Source of the DNA: Silene latifolia
Taxonomy: Eukaryota > Streptophyta > Magnoliopsida > Caryophyllales > Caryophyllaceae
Length of the DNA: 64,000 nt
Direction: 5' to 3'
Assembly: GCF_048544455.1 (NCBI RefSeq)
Contig: NC_133538.1
Location: 22,988,469 to 23,052,468 of the forward strand
Each line of letters begins with the position of its first letter. Positions within the stretch are counted from its first letter, which is position 1. This document shows, piece after piece, positions 32,357-42,250 of the stretch. The notes under the pieces are model-generated. The model searched no databases. It saw only the letters and a program-made list of their open reading frames with translations, and had not been told where the DNA came from. The position numbers and the translations under genes are program-made.

Positions 32357-35300
32357 CATTGGTCTCTGGAACATTCGTGGTCTCAATAAAAAGAATAAGC
32401 AAGGAGATGTTAGACGTCTCTTGCACATCAATAAGGTAGGGTTATTTGGTTTAATGGAAACTAAAGTGAAGACTATCAATATCAATAAAGTTCAAGATAG
32501 TTTAGGGGATAGGTGGCATTTCTTAAATAATAATGCTCTTCATGAGGGGGGTAGGATCTGGATACTTTGGGACCCTACTCTCTTCCATGTTAATCTTCTG
32601 ATGAAGGATATGCAAGGGATTCATGTGGTTGTGGTTCATCTAATGTATGGTTTCTTATGGACTTGTTCTTTTGTCTATGGGTTTAATAAGGATAGTGAGA
32701 GAGTAGGGCTTTGGCAATCTCTGTACTATTGCAAAGCTATTGTTACTGGTCCTTGGCTCATTATGGGTGATTTCAATAATGTTCTTTATGCTGGGGAAAG
32801 AATTGGGTCTAATGTTACTCTTGCTGAGACCCGTGATTTTCAAAACTGTGTTGATACCTGTGGGTTATATGATCTGGTTACTCAAGGTGCCTACTTTACC
32901 TGGACCAGGAGGAGAATCATAGGGTTTTTAGTAGAATTGATAGGGTACTCGCTAATGATCAATGGTTGACTAATGGGCCTTCAGGGATTGCCTCCTTCCT
33001 TCCTGAGGGGCTCTTTGATCATAGCCCTTCCATTATTAATCTTTGGGAGGATGCTGTCAGATCTAACTATTGCTTCAAATACTTCAATATGTGGGGGCAG
33101 GATGATAGGTTCAAAGAGACTGTTCTTACAATTTGGCAACAACAGATTAAGGGATGCAAAATGTTCCAAGTGGCTAAGAAGCTCAAATTGCTCAAACACC
33201 CTCTAAGGAAGTTGAACAAAGAGGGTTTTGGGGATATCCTTAACACCACTAAGGTTGCTCAGTTAGTGCTTGAAGACCTTCAAAAGAGACTTCACCAGGA
33301 TCCTTGGAATGTTAGCCTTCAAGCAGAAGAAAGGGCTGCATCTATTTCTTTCAAAGAACTGGATAAAGCCAGAAATATGTTTCTTAACCAGAAGGCCAAA
33401 ATTCTTTGGATGAAGTGCAATGATGAGAACTCTCATTACTTTCACAGTTCCATCAAAGCTAGGAGAGAATAAAATAAGGTATTAACCATCAAGGATCATC
33501 ATGGTTTTATTTGCTCTGACAACCAAGCCATTGAGAATGCCTTTCTTGATTATTACACTGATCTGCTAGGTAGCTCTAAGGCTGTTGTCAGGGTTAACCT
33601 TGGGGTTGTGAGGAGAGGTGCCTGCATTACTGATGCCCAGGCTGCTAAATTAATTCAGAAGGTTACTGGGGGGAAATAAGGGATGCTCTCTTGTCTATCC
33701 CTATTGACAAAGCCCCTGGCCCTGATGGGTACACCTCAGGTTTCTTCAAGGATGCCTATGACATTGTTGGACCTGATGTGATTTTGGCTGTGCAGGAATT
33801 TTTTGATTCTGGTACTTTACTGAAACAATTGAATGCTACTGTGGTGACTCTTATTCCTAAGAAGGAAGTCCCTGAGACTGTCATGTACTATCGACCAATT
33901 GCTTGCTGCAATGTCTTGTTCAAATGTATTTCTAAAGTAATTTGTGCTAGACTTGCTTTGGTTCTCCCTGACATCATAAGCCCTAACCAAAGTGCTTTCA
34001 TTCATGGGAGGGAAATAGTGGATAATGTCCTCATTTGTCAGGATTTGATGAGACTTTACAATAGAAGGATTTGTTCTCCAAGGATTATGATGAAGATTGA
34101 CCTTAAGAAGGAATATGACTCCATTGAATGGAGTTTTGTGGAGGATATGCTTGTTGCTTTGAAGGTCCCTGATCAGATGGTCACCTGGATCATGCAGTGT
34201 GTGACCACTCCATCTTATACCTTGGCTCTTAATGGCTCCCATTTTGGGTATTTTAAAGGAGGCAGGGGGCTCAGGCAAGGGGACCCTTTGTCCCCTCTCC
34301 TCTTCACTATTTGTCTTGAGTATCTCACAAGGATACTTAATGTGGTGACTCTTAGACATGATTTTCGTTTCCACCCTATGTGTAGGGAGCTTGGGCTATG
34401 TCACCTAGCTTTTGCTGATGATTTATTGCTTTTCAGCAGAGGTGACACTAATTCAGTCATGGTTCTAATGCGAGCTCTACACACCTTCTCAATTGCTTCT
34501 GGGCTTACCATCAACAAGTTGAAATCTGATATTTATATGAATGGCTTGACTCCTGATACTGAAGCTCAAATATTAGGCATTTCTGGTTTCAAAAAAGGTA
34601 GCTTCCCTTTTAGATATTTGGGTGTGGACATTTCTTACAAGAGGCTCACTAACCATCAGTGCAATAAACTGGTGGACAGAATGGTGCTAAGGATCCACAG
34701 TTGGGGTGCAAAACAATTGAGTTATGCTGGTAGGTTAACCTTAGTGAAGACTGTTTTGACTCAACTTCATTGTTACTGGGCTAGAATTTATCTCCTTCCT
34801 AAAGGTGTCATTCAGAAAGTTGACAGCATTTGCAGGAACTATCTGTGGTCTGGCAAAGATGGCTATCACGAGTCCCCGCAGTCTCCGGGATAGGTGCTTT
34901 GTCACCAAAACTAAATGGAGGCCTGGGGATAAATAATAGTCATGTTTGGAACATTGCAAGCATTGGTAAATATTCTTGGTGGGTTGCTAATAAGAAGGAC
35001 AGTCTATGGGTGAAATGGATTCACCATTTATACATTAAGCAACAGGATTGGTGGACTTACTCTCCTAATATCAACTCTAGCTGGGTTTGGCGCCAAATTT
35101 GCAAAGTGAAAGACAAGCTGAAGACTTGTTTGGACTATCAGGTTTGGCTCCTCTCACCTTACTCCACTCAGAAAACCTATGAATGCTTAATGGGTACCAG
35201 AGAAAAGGCTAGCTGGATACCCTTTGTTTGGAACCGTATATGTCTCCCTAAGGTCAATTTTATTACTTGGCTATATGCTCAGAATAGACTTCTCACTAAG

Positions 35301-35627
35301 GTTAGATTACTGAAGTTTGGGGTAGTTTCTGATGGTGTCTGTTGCCTCTGTGCGAATGCTCAGGAGTCCCAACAGCATCTTTTCTTTGATTGTCAATTCA
35401 GTGCCCAATGCTTGAGTTTGGTTAGGCAATGGCTGGGTGTGACATGGTCTTTTTAGACCTTGGAATGCATTCTGCGCAAACGTTTTCAGAGCTTACTGCA
35501 GAAACAAGTCTTGATGGCCAGTTTTGCATGCTTGGTGTACCTAATTTGGATGAGCAGGAACACTGCTAAGCATGACAAGATGATCCCACGTCCCGCAAGG
35601 ATTCTTCGCAACTTCGAGTTTGATTAA
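32349..35627 (+). pseudogene. LINE-1 ORF2 (endonuclease and reverse transcriptase)
   Basis: ATG at 32349 (MVSIGLWNIRGLN). The apurinic-type endonuclease covers 32349-32990 (LFGLMETKV, GDFNNVLYAGERIG). RT runs from about 33690 to 34600 (DKAPGPDGYTSGFF, RPIACCNVLFK, MMKIDLKKEYDSIEW, GLRQGDPLSPLLF, FADDLLLFSRG). The FADD motif is present, but the usual Ala in the KAYDS motif is Glu here. A zf-RVT-like cysteine-rich region follows (CCLCANAQESQQHLFFDC, about 35341-35395). Breaks are a frameshift near 32915-32966, TAA at 33470, a frameshift near 33675 and one near 34850, and TAG at 35454. The frame then stays open to TAA at 35625. Inactive. Confidence 0.9.
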
Positions 35628-35843
35628 ATTCGATTGCATGCTTTGGAGTCTCGAGTTACTATGAGAAGCCGAGTTTGGTTAAGTGATAGAGGACTGCTTG
35701 CTTCCTAATGTTAGATATGTAATGAGCTAGTAGTGTATGTGTTAGGACCTTAATTTATTAGGTCCTATTATGATTGTAACCATGTACTTGTTTTGATGAG
35801 CTTAATGAGAATTTTCACATTCTACCAAAAAAAAAATAAAAAA

Positions 35844-37229
35844 TAAGAGACCTGAACACACAGGCTGATGCTCTGGCCAGCCTTGGTTCAAATTTTACCC
35901 CTACGATTTTTGATAAAATACCAATTGTTCATTTATTAAAGCCAACCATCAGTAAGCCTGAACAAGTCAACCCTATCAATCAGGATGGTAACTCTTGGAC
36001 TTAACCCTATTATGATTGGTTTCTCCAAGGAATACTGCCTCAGGGGAGACACGAAGCAAGGGCTTTTAAAATTAGAGCTTCAACTTATGCTATTATCAAT
36101 AACACATTATTTAAGAGATCGCAGGCCGGACCATACCTGAGATGCTTGGAGCCTGACGAAGCTAAACTTGTACTTCAAGAAATACACGATGGACACAGTG
36201 GTAACCACAAAGGAGGAAAAAGCCTGGCGGGTAAAGTACTCAGAACAGGCTATTACTGGCCTACACTGAGGGTTGATTGCCTTGAATATTCTTCAAAATG
36301 CGAAGCCTGCCAAGTCCATGCACCAATTATACATTAGCCATCTGAGCTCCTTCATTCAATTTCTGCACCCTGGCCATTCATGAAGTGGGGCATGGATATT
36401 GTAGGAAAGCTGCGCGTAGCTCCAGGACAAAAAGTAGTCATGTTGGCTATGACTAGTTACTTCTCCAAATGGATCGAGGCTGACTCTTTCAGGCAAGTAA
36501 CTGAAAAAGAAATAATATCCTTCATCAGAATAAATATTATTTGCATATATAGAGTCCCATTAGAAATAATATGTGATAATGGAACCCAATTTGTGGGGAA
36601 AAAAACCCAAGCATTTTGCCAAGAATGGAACATGAAACTGGTAACATCTACCCCTGGATACCCAAAAGCTAATGGCCAGGCTGAATCCAGCAATAAGGTA
36701 GTCATAAGCTGCCTAAAGAAAAAGCTAAAAAGAAGACGAGGAAGATGGGCTGAAACTTCCACTAGTATTATGGGCAGACCGGACAACCCCAAAGACATCA
36801 ACAGGCCAAACACCCTATTCCTTGGTGTATGGCTGTGAAGCTGTCATTCCTGCAGAAATCAGGGTGTCAACATCAAGATACAGCCTGAATAATGTTGAAG
36901 CAAACAGAGACCCGATGCAAGATAACCTGGCCCTGACAGAAGAGCTAAGAGACGCTGCCAAAATCAGGATGGCATCATACCAACAAGCAGTGGCCAGGAC
37001 TTAAAATAAAAATGTTAGAATTCGAGTCTTCAGGGAAGGAGACCTTGTCCTACGAAAGGTTTTTCCAATTAAAAAAGAAAAATGAGCAAGCAAGGTGGCC
37101 CCTACATGGGAAGGCGCTTACTTAATTGAATCAATTTTCGGACAAGGGGCATACAGGTTCCAAACATTAGAAGGAGAAATGATCCCAAGGTCCTGGAATG
37201 TAACCCATTTAAAATTATTCCATATGTAA
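35844..37229 (+). pseudogene. TatB RNase H end and integrase
   Basis: The RNase H C-terminus (NTQADALASLGSNF, about 35855-35900, with the last acidic residue) is followed by a linker with TAA at 36002. The integrase has the HHCC zinc-binding region (EIHDGHSGNHKGGKSL ... SSKCEACQVH, 36180-36325), a stop at 36336, then the catalytic core: MKWGMDIVGK (first Asp, about 36380), ICDNGTQF (second Asp, about 36565) and GYPKANGQAESSNK (Glu, about 36655-36695). A frameshift near 36750 moves to the tail ending at 37229, with another stop at 37003 and one at 37084. Inactive. Confidence 0.9.
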
Positions 37230-38062
37230 ACCCAAATCAGGCCACAATCAGGTACAAACTCATATCTTTACTCAACCTGATGTGCTACCTGAAAAATTAC
37301 GTGTTTTATATGCTATATGCAACTCATATCTATATATTTAACTAACCCAATTTCTCTTACTTTTTGAAATACTGAACAATTATACATGATAATTGTTTAT
37401 ATGCATAAATATTCAGGATTGAGGGCTACTCTACTATATATCAAAATCTGAAACAAAACCTTGCACTTAACTATGCCTAACGAGTTGGTAACCATCACCG
37501 GATACAGTAAATGTCAGGACCAATCAGGCATGAAATAATTGCGTGACCTGACTAGGTTTACTGCAAATGATTACAAACGGCTGGACGTAGCAAGACGGTG
37601 GAAGGGTGTGCCATCCTGACCATTTAGTCTAAAAGCCCTCCTGTCATGCCGAATACCAAGCCCTCCAGTCAGGCAGGGGACATAAGCCCTCCTGACAGGG
37701 CGGTTTTCCCACCCCTTCAACCACTCTGGCAAAAACCATACTTGGTTGAATTACTCACGACAATTTAAATAACTGGACAAATTAAAAATACTCTACAAGT
37801 TAACCAAACAAATATTTTGACAGGTCCAAAAGGATTGGAAAAGCAAAATCCACAGGTTCAAACAAAGTCAAATAAAGCAAAACCAGCCAAAGAAGGCCAC
37901 CACGATTATATTAATAAAACCCTTACCCCCTAGGGAAAAGGCACCAAAATATTCATAGAGGTCAGGGTTAGTTTCCCTGACCTGAATAGAGACAGAAAAA
38001 AAATTGTTTGTCCAGGGACATCCCCCCTGGATGGGCTAAATATCAACTAGGAAAAAAGAAAA
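37230..38062. other. TatB spacer between pol and antisense gene
   Basis: Noncoding, matching the layout of TatA 708-1415, including 'aagccctcctg(t/a)ca' repeats (37632-37700) and 'ccagggacatccccc' near 38013. Confidence 0.6.
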
Positions 38063-38174
38063 TTACTGCTTCTCCTTGGAAACAGCACCAGCACTCCCAC
38101 TCTTAGCCGGATCAGCATCAACATCTTGCTCCCCTGGAGAGTCAACTTCCTGTTCATTTTCCATGTTATGTAGG
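38063..38174 (-). pseudogene. TatB antisense gene, C-terminal fragment
   Basis: On the minus strand the last 30 or so codons read MENEQEVDSPGEQDVDADPA and onward to KEKQ and TAA (38063-38065). TatA's antisense protein has a matching acidic end with EEEVDSPPSKEKS. AthE inserted at 38175 cuts off the rest, which must lie beyond the window. Confidence 0.65.
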
Positions 38175-38464
38175 TGATACGTGCATTTTATATAGTCTTT
38201 TTAGGCCTTTTCATGCACGTATTTCTATGCTTTTATCGTAGTTTATGCTACGAAATGCCCCGAATATGCTACTTTGGGTTATTTGGTCTTATTTGCAGGA
38301 ATGAACCAGAAAGTAGTGAAATAAAGCCATTTATCGTTCGTTTTGCATGCATTTGGAGGAAGAGTGAATTTGGAGCGGAATTAATGCTGTCTTGGGATGC
38401 GTGATGCTGTTTCGGGAGCTAAAAGGACAAGTCAAAGTCAAACTAACGAGAATTATGAGTTGTT

Positions 38465-38672
38465 GATGTTAGTATTCACTCGATCGAGCACTTTACTAGT
38501 CGATCGAGTGGTTTTAGATTCAATAATCAGTCGATCGAGTAGATTTTATGTTCGATCGGCCAGTTTCATATTAGTGTTTAGTCGATCGAGCACTTTGTTT
38601 GGTCGATCGAACGGTCTGAGCTCCGAATTGCTCGATCGAGTAGTTTAAAACAACTCGATCGAGTGGTTTATC
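38465..38672 (+). repeat. CGATCG palindrome cluster in AthE LTR
   Basis: About eight sites (near 38469, 38490, 38530, 38551, 38581, 38602, 38631 and 38654) of CTCGATCGAGC/T or GTCGATCGAG form. They end 60 bp upstream of the TATA box, as in AthC. Confidence 0.88.
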
Positions 38673-38731
38673 CTACGGGCTTGGGCTTTTTAGTTTATTA
38701 CCGTCATTAGGTTAAATAAATCCTATTTTCT

Positions 38732-38740
38732 TATAAATAG
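38732..38740 (+). promoter_or_regulatory. TATA box in AthE LTR
   Basis: TATAAATAG in the Athila LTR at the place expected for the U3 core promoter, just downstream of the palindrome cluster. Confidence 0.6.
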
Positions 38741-39547
38741 GAAAGTTAGGACGTCAGTTTAAGGGGGCTTCTCCTCTCTGATTATTTCGAATACACTGTT
38801 ACTTTTGTTCTTCCTTATTTCCGGATCATTAATTCAGTAATTTAATCTTTCCCTTTACTCTTATTGAATGCTTACTTCTTCTCTCTTTATTATTTATGTT
38901 CTTTATTTAATTATGTTTAGCTAAATCCCTTAATATGTTAAGACTAGGGAAGCCGTGGTAGCAATATGTTAGGATTGACATGATTAGATTAGTTTTGCGA
39001 TAAGAATTGTGTTTAGCAATATAATTGTGATTAGGTTGAATGAATGCATGCAGGAGACCGATTTATTTAGTTACCCCCAACCTGGATCGAAAGATTGGAA
39101 GGGAATGCTTGCTTAATTACAATAGGTGATACCTAATTAGGGCGAAAGTTAAGCTAGGGAGACCCTAGGGCGATTAGAGACCGAAAGGGTATAATCGTAG
39201 GTTTAAGGACCGAAAGGTGACGACTTCGCTCTTCTTATCAATAATTTAATCGACTCAGTTGACCCGATAGTGTAGCTACCACGGTAGACCGATTCCTAGC
39301 ATATTTATCTCTTTTATCTGTTTTAACCTTGCATTTCTCCTTTATTTCCTCTTATTCATTTCCCTCTTGCATTTAGCCTCATTAGTTTAGTCAAAACATT
39401 TCAAACCCCCAATTGTGACATTAGACAGATAGAATAGACAAGTAGATAGTAAACCGCCTCCCTGTGGAGATCGACCCTACTTACTGCTGACTTCTGTTAG
39501 TAGTAGCTAGGTATTTATTTTTGGTACATAACGACGGTATCAAATTT

Positions 39548-39565
39548 TGGCGCAGTTGCCGGAAA
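39548..39565 (+). other. AthE primer-binding site
   Basis: TGGCGCAGTTGCCGGAAA, Athila type, five bases after the LTR. Confidence 0.75.
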
Positions 39566-39696
39566 GGCAACTATTTATTTATTTGTTTAATTCTATCTGT
39601 TTTTAGCCTCAGGGGATTTTTCCCTTGAGGTCAATCTAATCTTTTTCTTTAGTGCTGTTTTGATAGGCCTTACAGGTACTACCTAGACAGTTCTAG

Positions 39697-40254
39697 GTGA
39701 AAGATCGTGAAAGGGAAGGCTTGAGTACCTTTGACCCATCACCTATGTCCCATTATATGGCGCAAAGAAAGCATTTATCATGCGGGACATGTGGTTCTCA
39801 CGAGCACAATGCGCTTCTTTGTATGGCAGAAAATGACGCGGTCTACGAGTTCAAGCGTTGGGGACGTGTTAGCCATTCCCCTGTAGTTGTGCCGCCACAT
39901 CCACCCTATCAATGGCCACCGCAACAAGATCCTCCTGATATACAGAAAGAAGAGATTGCGGAGCTGAAATCTTTGTTGGAGACACTTGCATTCCAAATGC
40001 AAGATAATGATAGACGCACTTGTGCGCGATTTGATAAGCTCGAGTCTGAAATTGCACAGTTAGTAGCTGAGTCGGATAGTTGGCAACCAGAAGAGATATA
40101 CTTTACTGAGAGCGGTTTTTCCCATGAAGAAACCGTGTTGCCCAATGCTGAGGATGAATTTTATGACTCGGATGACGAATTTCTATCATATTTCAAGAGC
40201 TTACACGAAGATTTCAGCGCTGTACAGAAAGAATCACTTGATCGAGTGACTTAT
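39697..40254 (+). pseudogene. AthE gag remnant (internally deleted)
   Basis: The frame reads KDREREGLSTFDPSPM, matching the N-terminal segment of AthC gag (RKEDLSTFEPEL). It then passes within about 20 residues to the zinc knuckle CGTCGSHEHNALLC (CX2CX4HX4C, near 39782-39823). The core gag domain of about 250 residues seen in AthC is missing. After the knuckle come a Pro-rich stretch (PPHPPYQWPPQQDPPD), a predicted helix (EEIAELKSLLETLAFQMQDND) and acidic sequence up to the TatF boundary. There is no ATG at the first codon. The deletion makes a normal particle unlikely. Confidence 0.75.
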
Positions 40255-41047
40255 TGTGGACATGGTCCACCTGCGTATGCCCAGCCGATCTGTGGACAAC
40301 GGCAGCGGTCTTTTTGAAAGCCACGCTCGGCGGCGTAAAGGTGCTTTCGACTGGATCGTTTTAGATCGGTCGATTTCGTCTCGGTAAGGTCTCGAAACGA
40401 TTAGAGATGTTCGGAGTCGCCACCAAGCATTTGTGGGATGCCTGGAACCCGTTCGAGTTCCACTTTATACCTCGGTCAAATCGAAGCACAAAGCAGCGTT
40501 TTGACATAGGTACTAAAGATAAGGAAATCGTTCCTCTTTAGCATCCTATCTCTAGAATGACTCTCGTACGCCCTGGATAAGGTCATCCACTATCCAAAGT
40601 TTCTGAGTAAGAGGTGAAGGTACGTATTGGGAAGCCCTTTAATCAGACACCCAATCCCGCCCGCGTTTAGTGGCCTCTACTGATCGATCTTGGTTGGTTG
40701 AATGCAAAAGTTGATAAAACGGTTTAAATGCATGAATGCGCATCCAATGATTTAAACCTAACATGTGAGATTTCTAAGTCGGTTGATTTAATCCAAGTAT
40801 CAAGTATAAGATGTCGAGTTGGATTAAGATTGATTTGAATGTGAAAACGGAAATTAAACATCCATTTACCGTATTAGGTTTAGGGTGCATAACATGATCC
40901 ATTTGTCATAGTGAGGCATTTTGCAAATGTGGTTCGAATAGGATTTTAAAAGGTTTTGGTTGTTGCAAAAATCAAAGGATGAGAGAGAAAATTTTAGAGA
41001 GAGAAAATTCTCCCTAATTTGTTTCTGAGAAGCTTGCTTCTCACGCA

Positions 41048-42250
41048 ATGGCGAGGAATAAGAAATCAAATAATAATCCTTCATCTAATCAAAAAACACA
41101 AAAACATGTTGATTTTTCTTTGAATTCTGGTAAGGGTAAATCTACGCAACGTCATCTTCGGTTTTCTTCGCAGGATTTTGAGCAGGAATTGGGTTCTATT
41201 GAGGAGAATGAAGTTTTGGAAGCCCCTGTTCAGGAACTTCAGAAGAGTCCAGCTGCTGATCGTCCTCCAATGGTGCAGATTTCGTCGGAAGACGTTGCGG
41301 GTGAGATCAGTTTTGGGTCTACTTCTGTTTATTGTTATATCCTGGGTGCGAACCCACCAAGTAATGTTCTTACTGGGTTTGTTAAGCGGGTATGGCAAGC
41401 TCAGGGTGTGGACAAGATTTCTTTCATGCCAAATGGAATTTTTCTGGTTCGCTTCAAATCTAAGGAACAACAACAATTTGTGTTAAATAATGGTCATCTA
41501 TTATTTGACAACAAACCTGTTAATGTGAGGGAATGGAAACCGGATATTGCTTTGACCAAACAGGATGTGAAACGAGTTCCTATTTGGATGAAATTGTTTG
41601 ATTTGGATGTGAAATACTGGGGAGTGGAGACCCTAAAGAAACTGAGTGGAGTAGTGGGTCATTTTATCAGGTGTGATGATGCTACTGCTCACAAGAATTT
41701 CTTAGGGTTTGCTCGTATTCTGATTGAAGTGGAGGTTAGGCAGAGGTTCCCTACTGAAATAGCCTTCCTAGATGAACATGGGAACCCTCAGTCCATTAGG
41801 GTGGTATATGATTGGCTTCCTATTTCATGTACTGCTTGTAATGGAATGGGTAATCTAGCTGAGGTATGTAGGAAAGGGGATCCTAAGCCTGTTGTGAAGA
41901 AAGTGTGGAAACCCAGGGTCAACAATGGTCCCAGGCAGGCTGTTCCTAAACAGAAAACACAGGTGCCCCCAGTGAAGAAGGTCCCTGTGCAGCATATTCC
42001 TGTAGTGCCTATGGGAATTGTGACTCATTTGGTTACTCCTAGGGCTCCTGTGGTGGAATCGTCTTTGCCCAGAAGATTCCTCACTAGGATGATGAGGACT
42101 GAGAGTGGGGAGAAGAGGAGCTTTTCTACTGGTGGGGTAGCTCTTATGGAGGTCTTCTCTACTTCTCTGCAAAAAACTAGGAAGGGACTTGTTTCTAATA
42201 GGCTTGTTGAGAAAGGGGAAACTAGTGGTGTTCATTCTGATAATGGGTAG
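41048..42250 (+). CDS. LINE-2 ORF1 protein (400 aa, intact frame)
   Basis: ATG at 41048 (MARNKKSNNNPSSNQ), stop TAG at 42248-42250. Residues about 95-265 form the DUF4283-like domain: CYILGANPPSNVLTGFVKRV, IFLVRFKSKEQQQFVL, VPIWMKLFDLDVKYWG and NFLGFARILIEVEVRQ. A zinc knuckle follows near residue 260: CTACNGMGNLAEVC, in which the expected His is Asn, so metal binding may be lost. The tail is basic and Pro/Val-rich. It would bind LINE RNA to form the RNP. The last 8 nt overlap the ORF2 start. Confidence 0.88.
   Translation: MARNKKSNNNPSSNQKTQKHVDFSLNSGKGKSTQRHLRFSSQDFEQELGSIEENEVLEAPVQELQKSPAADRPPMVQISSEDVAGEISFGSTSVYCYILGANPPSNVLTGFVKRVWQAQGVDKISFMPNGIFLVRFKSKEQQQFVLNNGHLLFDNKPVNVREWKPDIALTKQDVKRVPIWMKLFDLDVKYWGVETLKKLSGVVGHFIRCDDATAHKNFLGFARILIEVEVRQRFPTEIAFLDEHGNPQSIRVVYDWLPISCTACNGMGNLAEVCRKGDPKPVVKKVWKPRVNNGPRQAVPKQKTQVPPVKKVPVQHIPVVPMGIVTHLVTPRAPVVESSLPRRFLTRMMRTESGEKRSFSTGGVALMEVFSTSLQKTRKGLVSNRLVEKGETSGVHSDNG

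Larger units (their letters stand above)
31057..35843 (+). mobile_element. LINE-1, L1-clade non-LTR retrotransposon (4787 bp)
   Basis: Full-length-looking: a 38-bp 5' leader, ORF1, ORF2 (endonuclease, RT, zinc-finger tail), a short 3' UTR and an A-rich tail (35826-35843). The exact 15-bp target duplication TAAGAGACCTGAACA is at 31042-31056 and 35844-35858, inside TatB RNase H. It is closely related to LINE-2 (4786 bp). Confidence 0.95.
4684..38174 (+). mobile_element. TatB, Ty3/gypsy Tat-lineage retrotransposon (interrupted, 3' end outside view)
   Basis: The order is LTR (4684-6024), PBS (6027), gag, PR, RT, RNase H, integrase (to 37229), spacer and the tail of an antisense gene (to 38174). 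AthC (9749-30733) and LINE-1 (31057-35843) split the RNase H region, each with a target duplication. AthE begins at 38175 inside the antisense tail, so the rest of TatB, including its 3' LTR, must lie beyond the window. The gag knuckle CEFHMDIGHTTDGC and the pol order fit the Tat lineage. Every coding block has stops or frameshifts. Confidence 0.85.
38175..39542 (+). repeat. AthE 5' LTR (1368 bp)
   Basis: Starts TGATACGTGC and ends ACGACGGTATCA. It carries a CGATCG palindrome cluster (38465-38672), a TATA box TATAAATAG (38732-38740) and a typical Athila 3' part with 'cctccctgtggagatcgaccc' near 39455. Its partner LTR is not in view. Confidence 0.88.
38175..40254 (+). mobile_element. AthE, Athila-type retrotransposon, 5' part (interrupted by TatF)
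   Basis: LTR, PBS and a short gag remnant are visible. TatF starts at 40255, with CTTAT (40250-40254) as its presumed target. The remainder of AthE is outside the window. The LTR start TGATACGTGCATTTTATATAG matches AthC's first bases, so these are two subfamilies of one group. Confidence 0.85.

Noticed and set aside
33817..34374. A 185-codon minus-strand frame
   Set aside because: It is the complement of the LINE-1 RT domain, whose plus-strand motifs are unmistakable.
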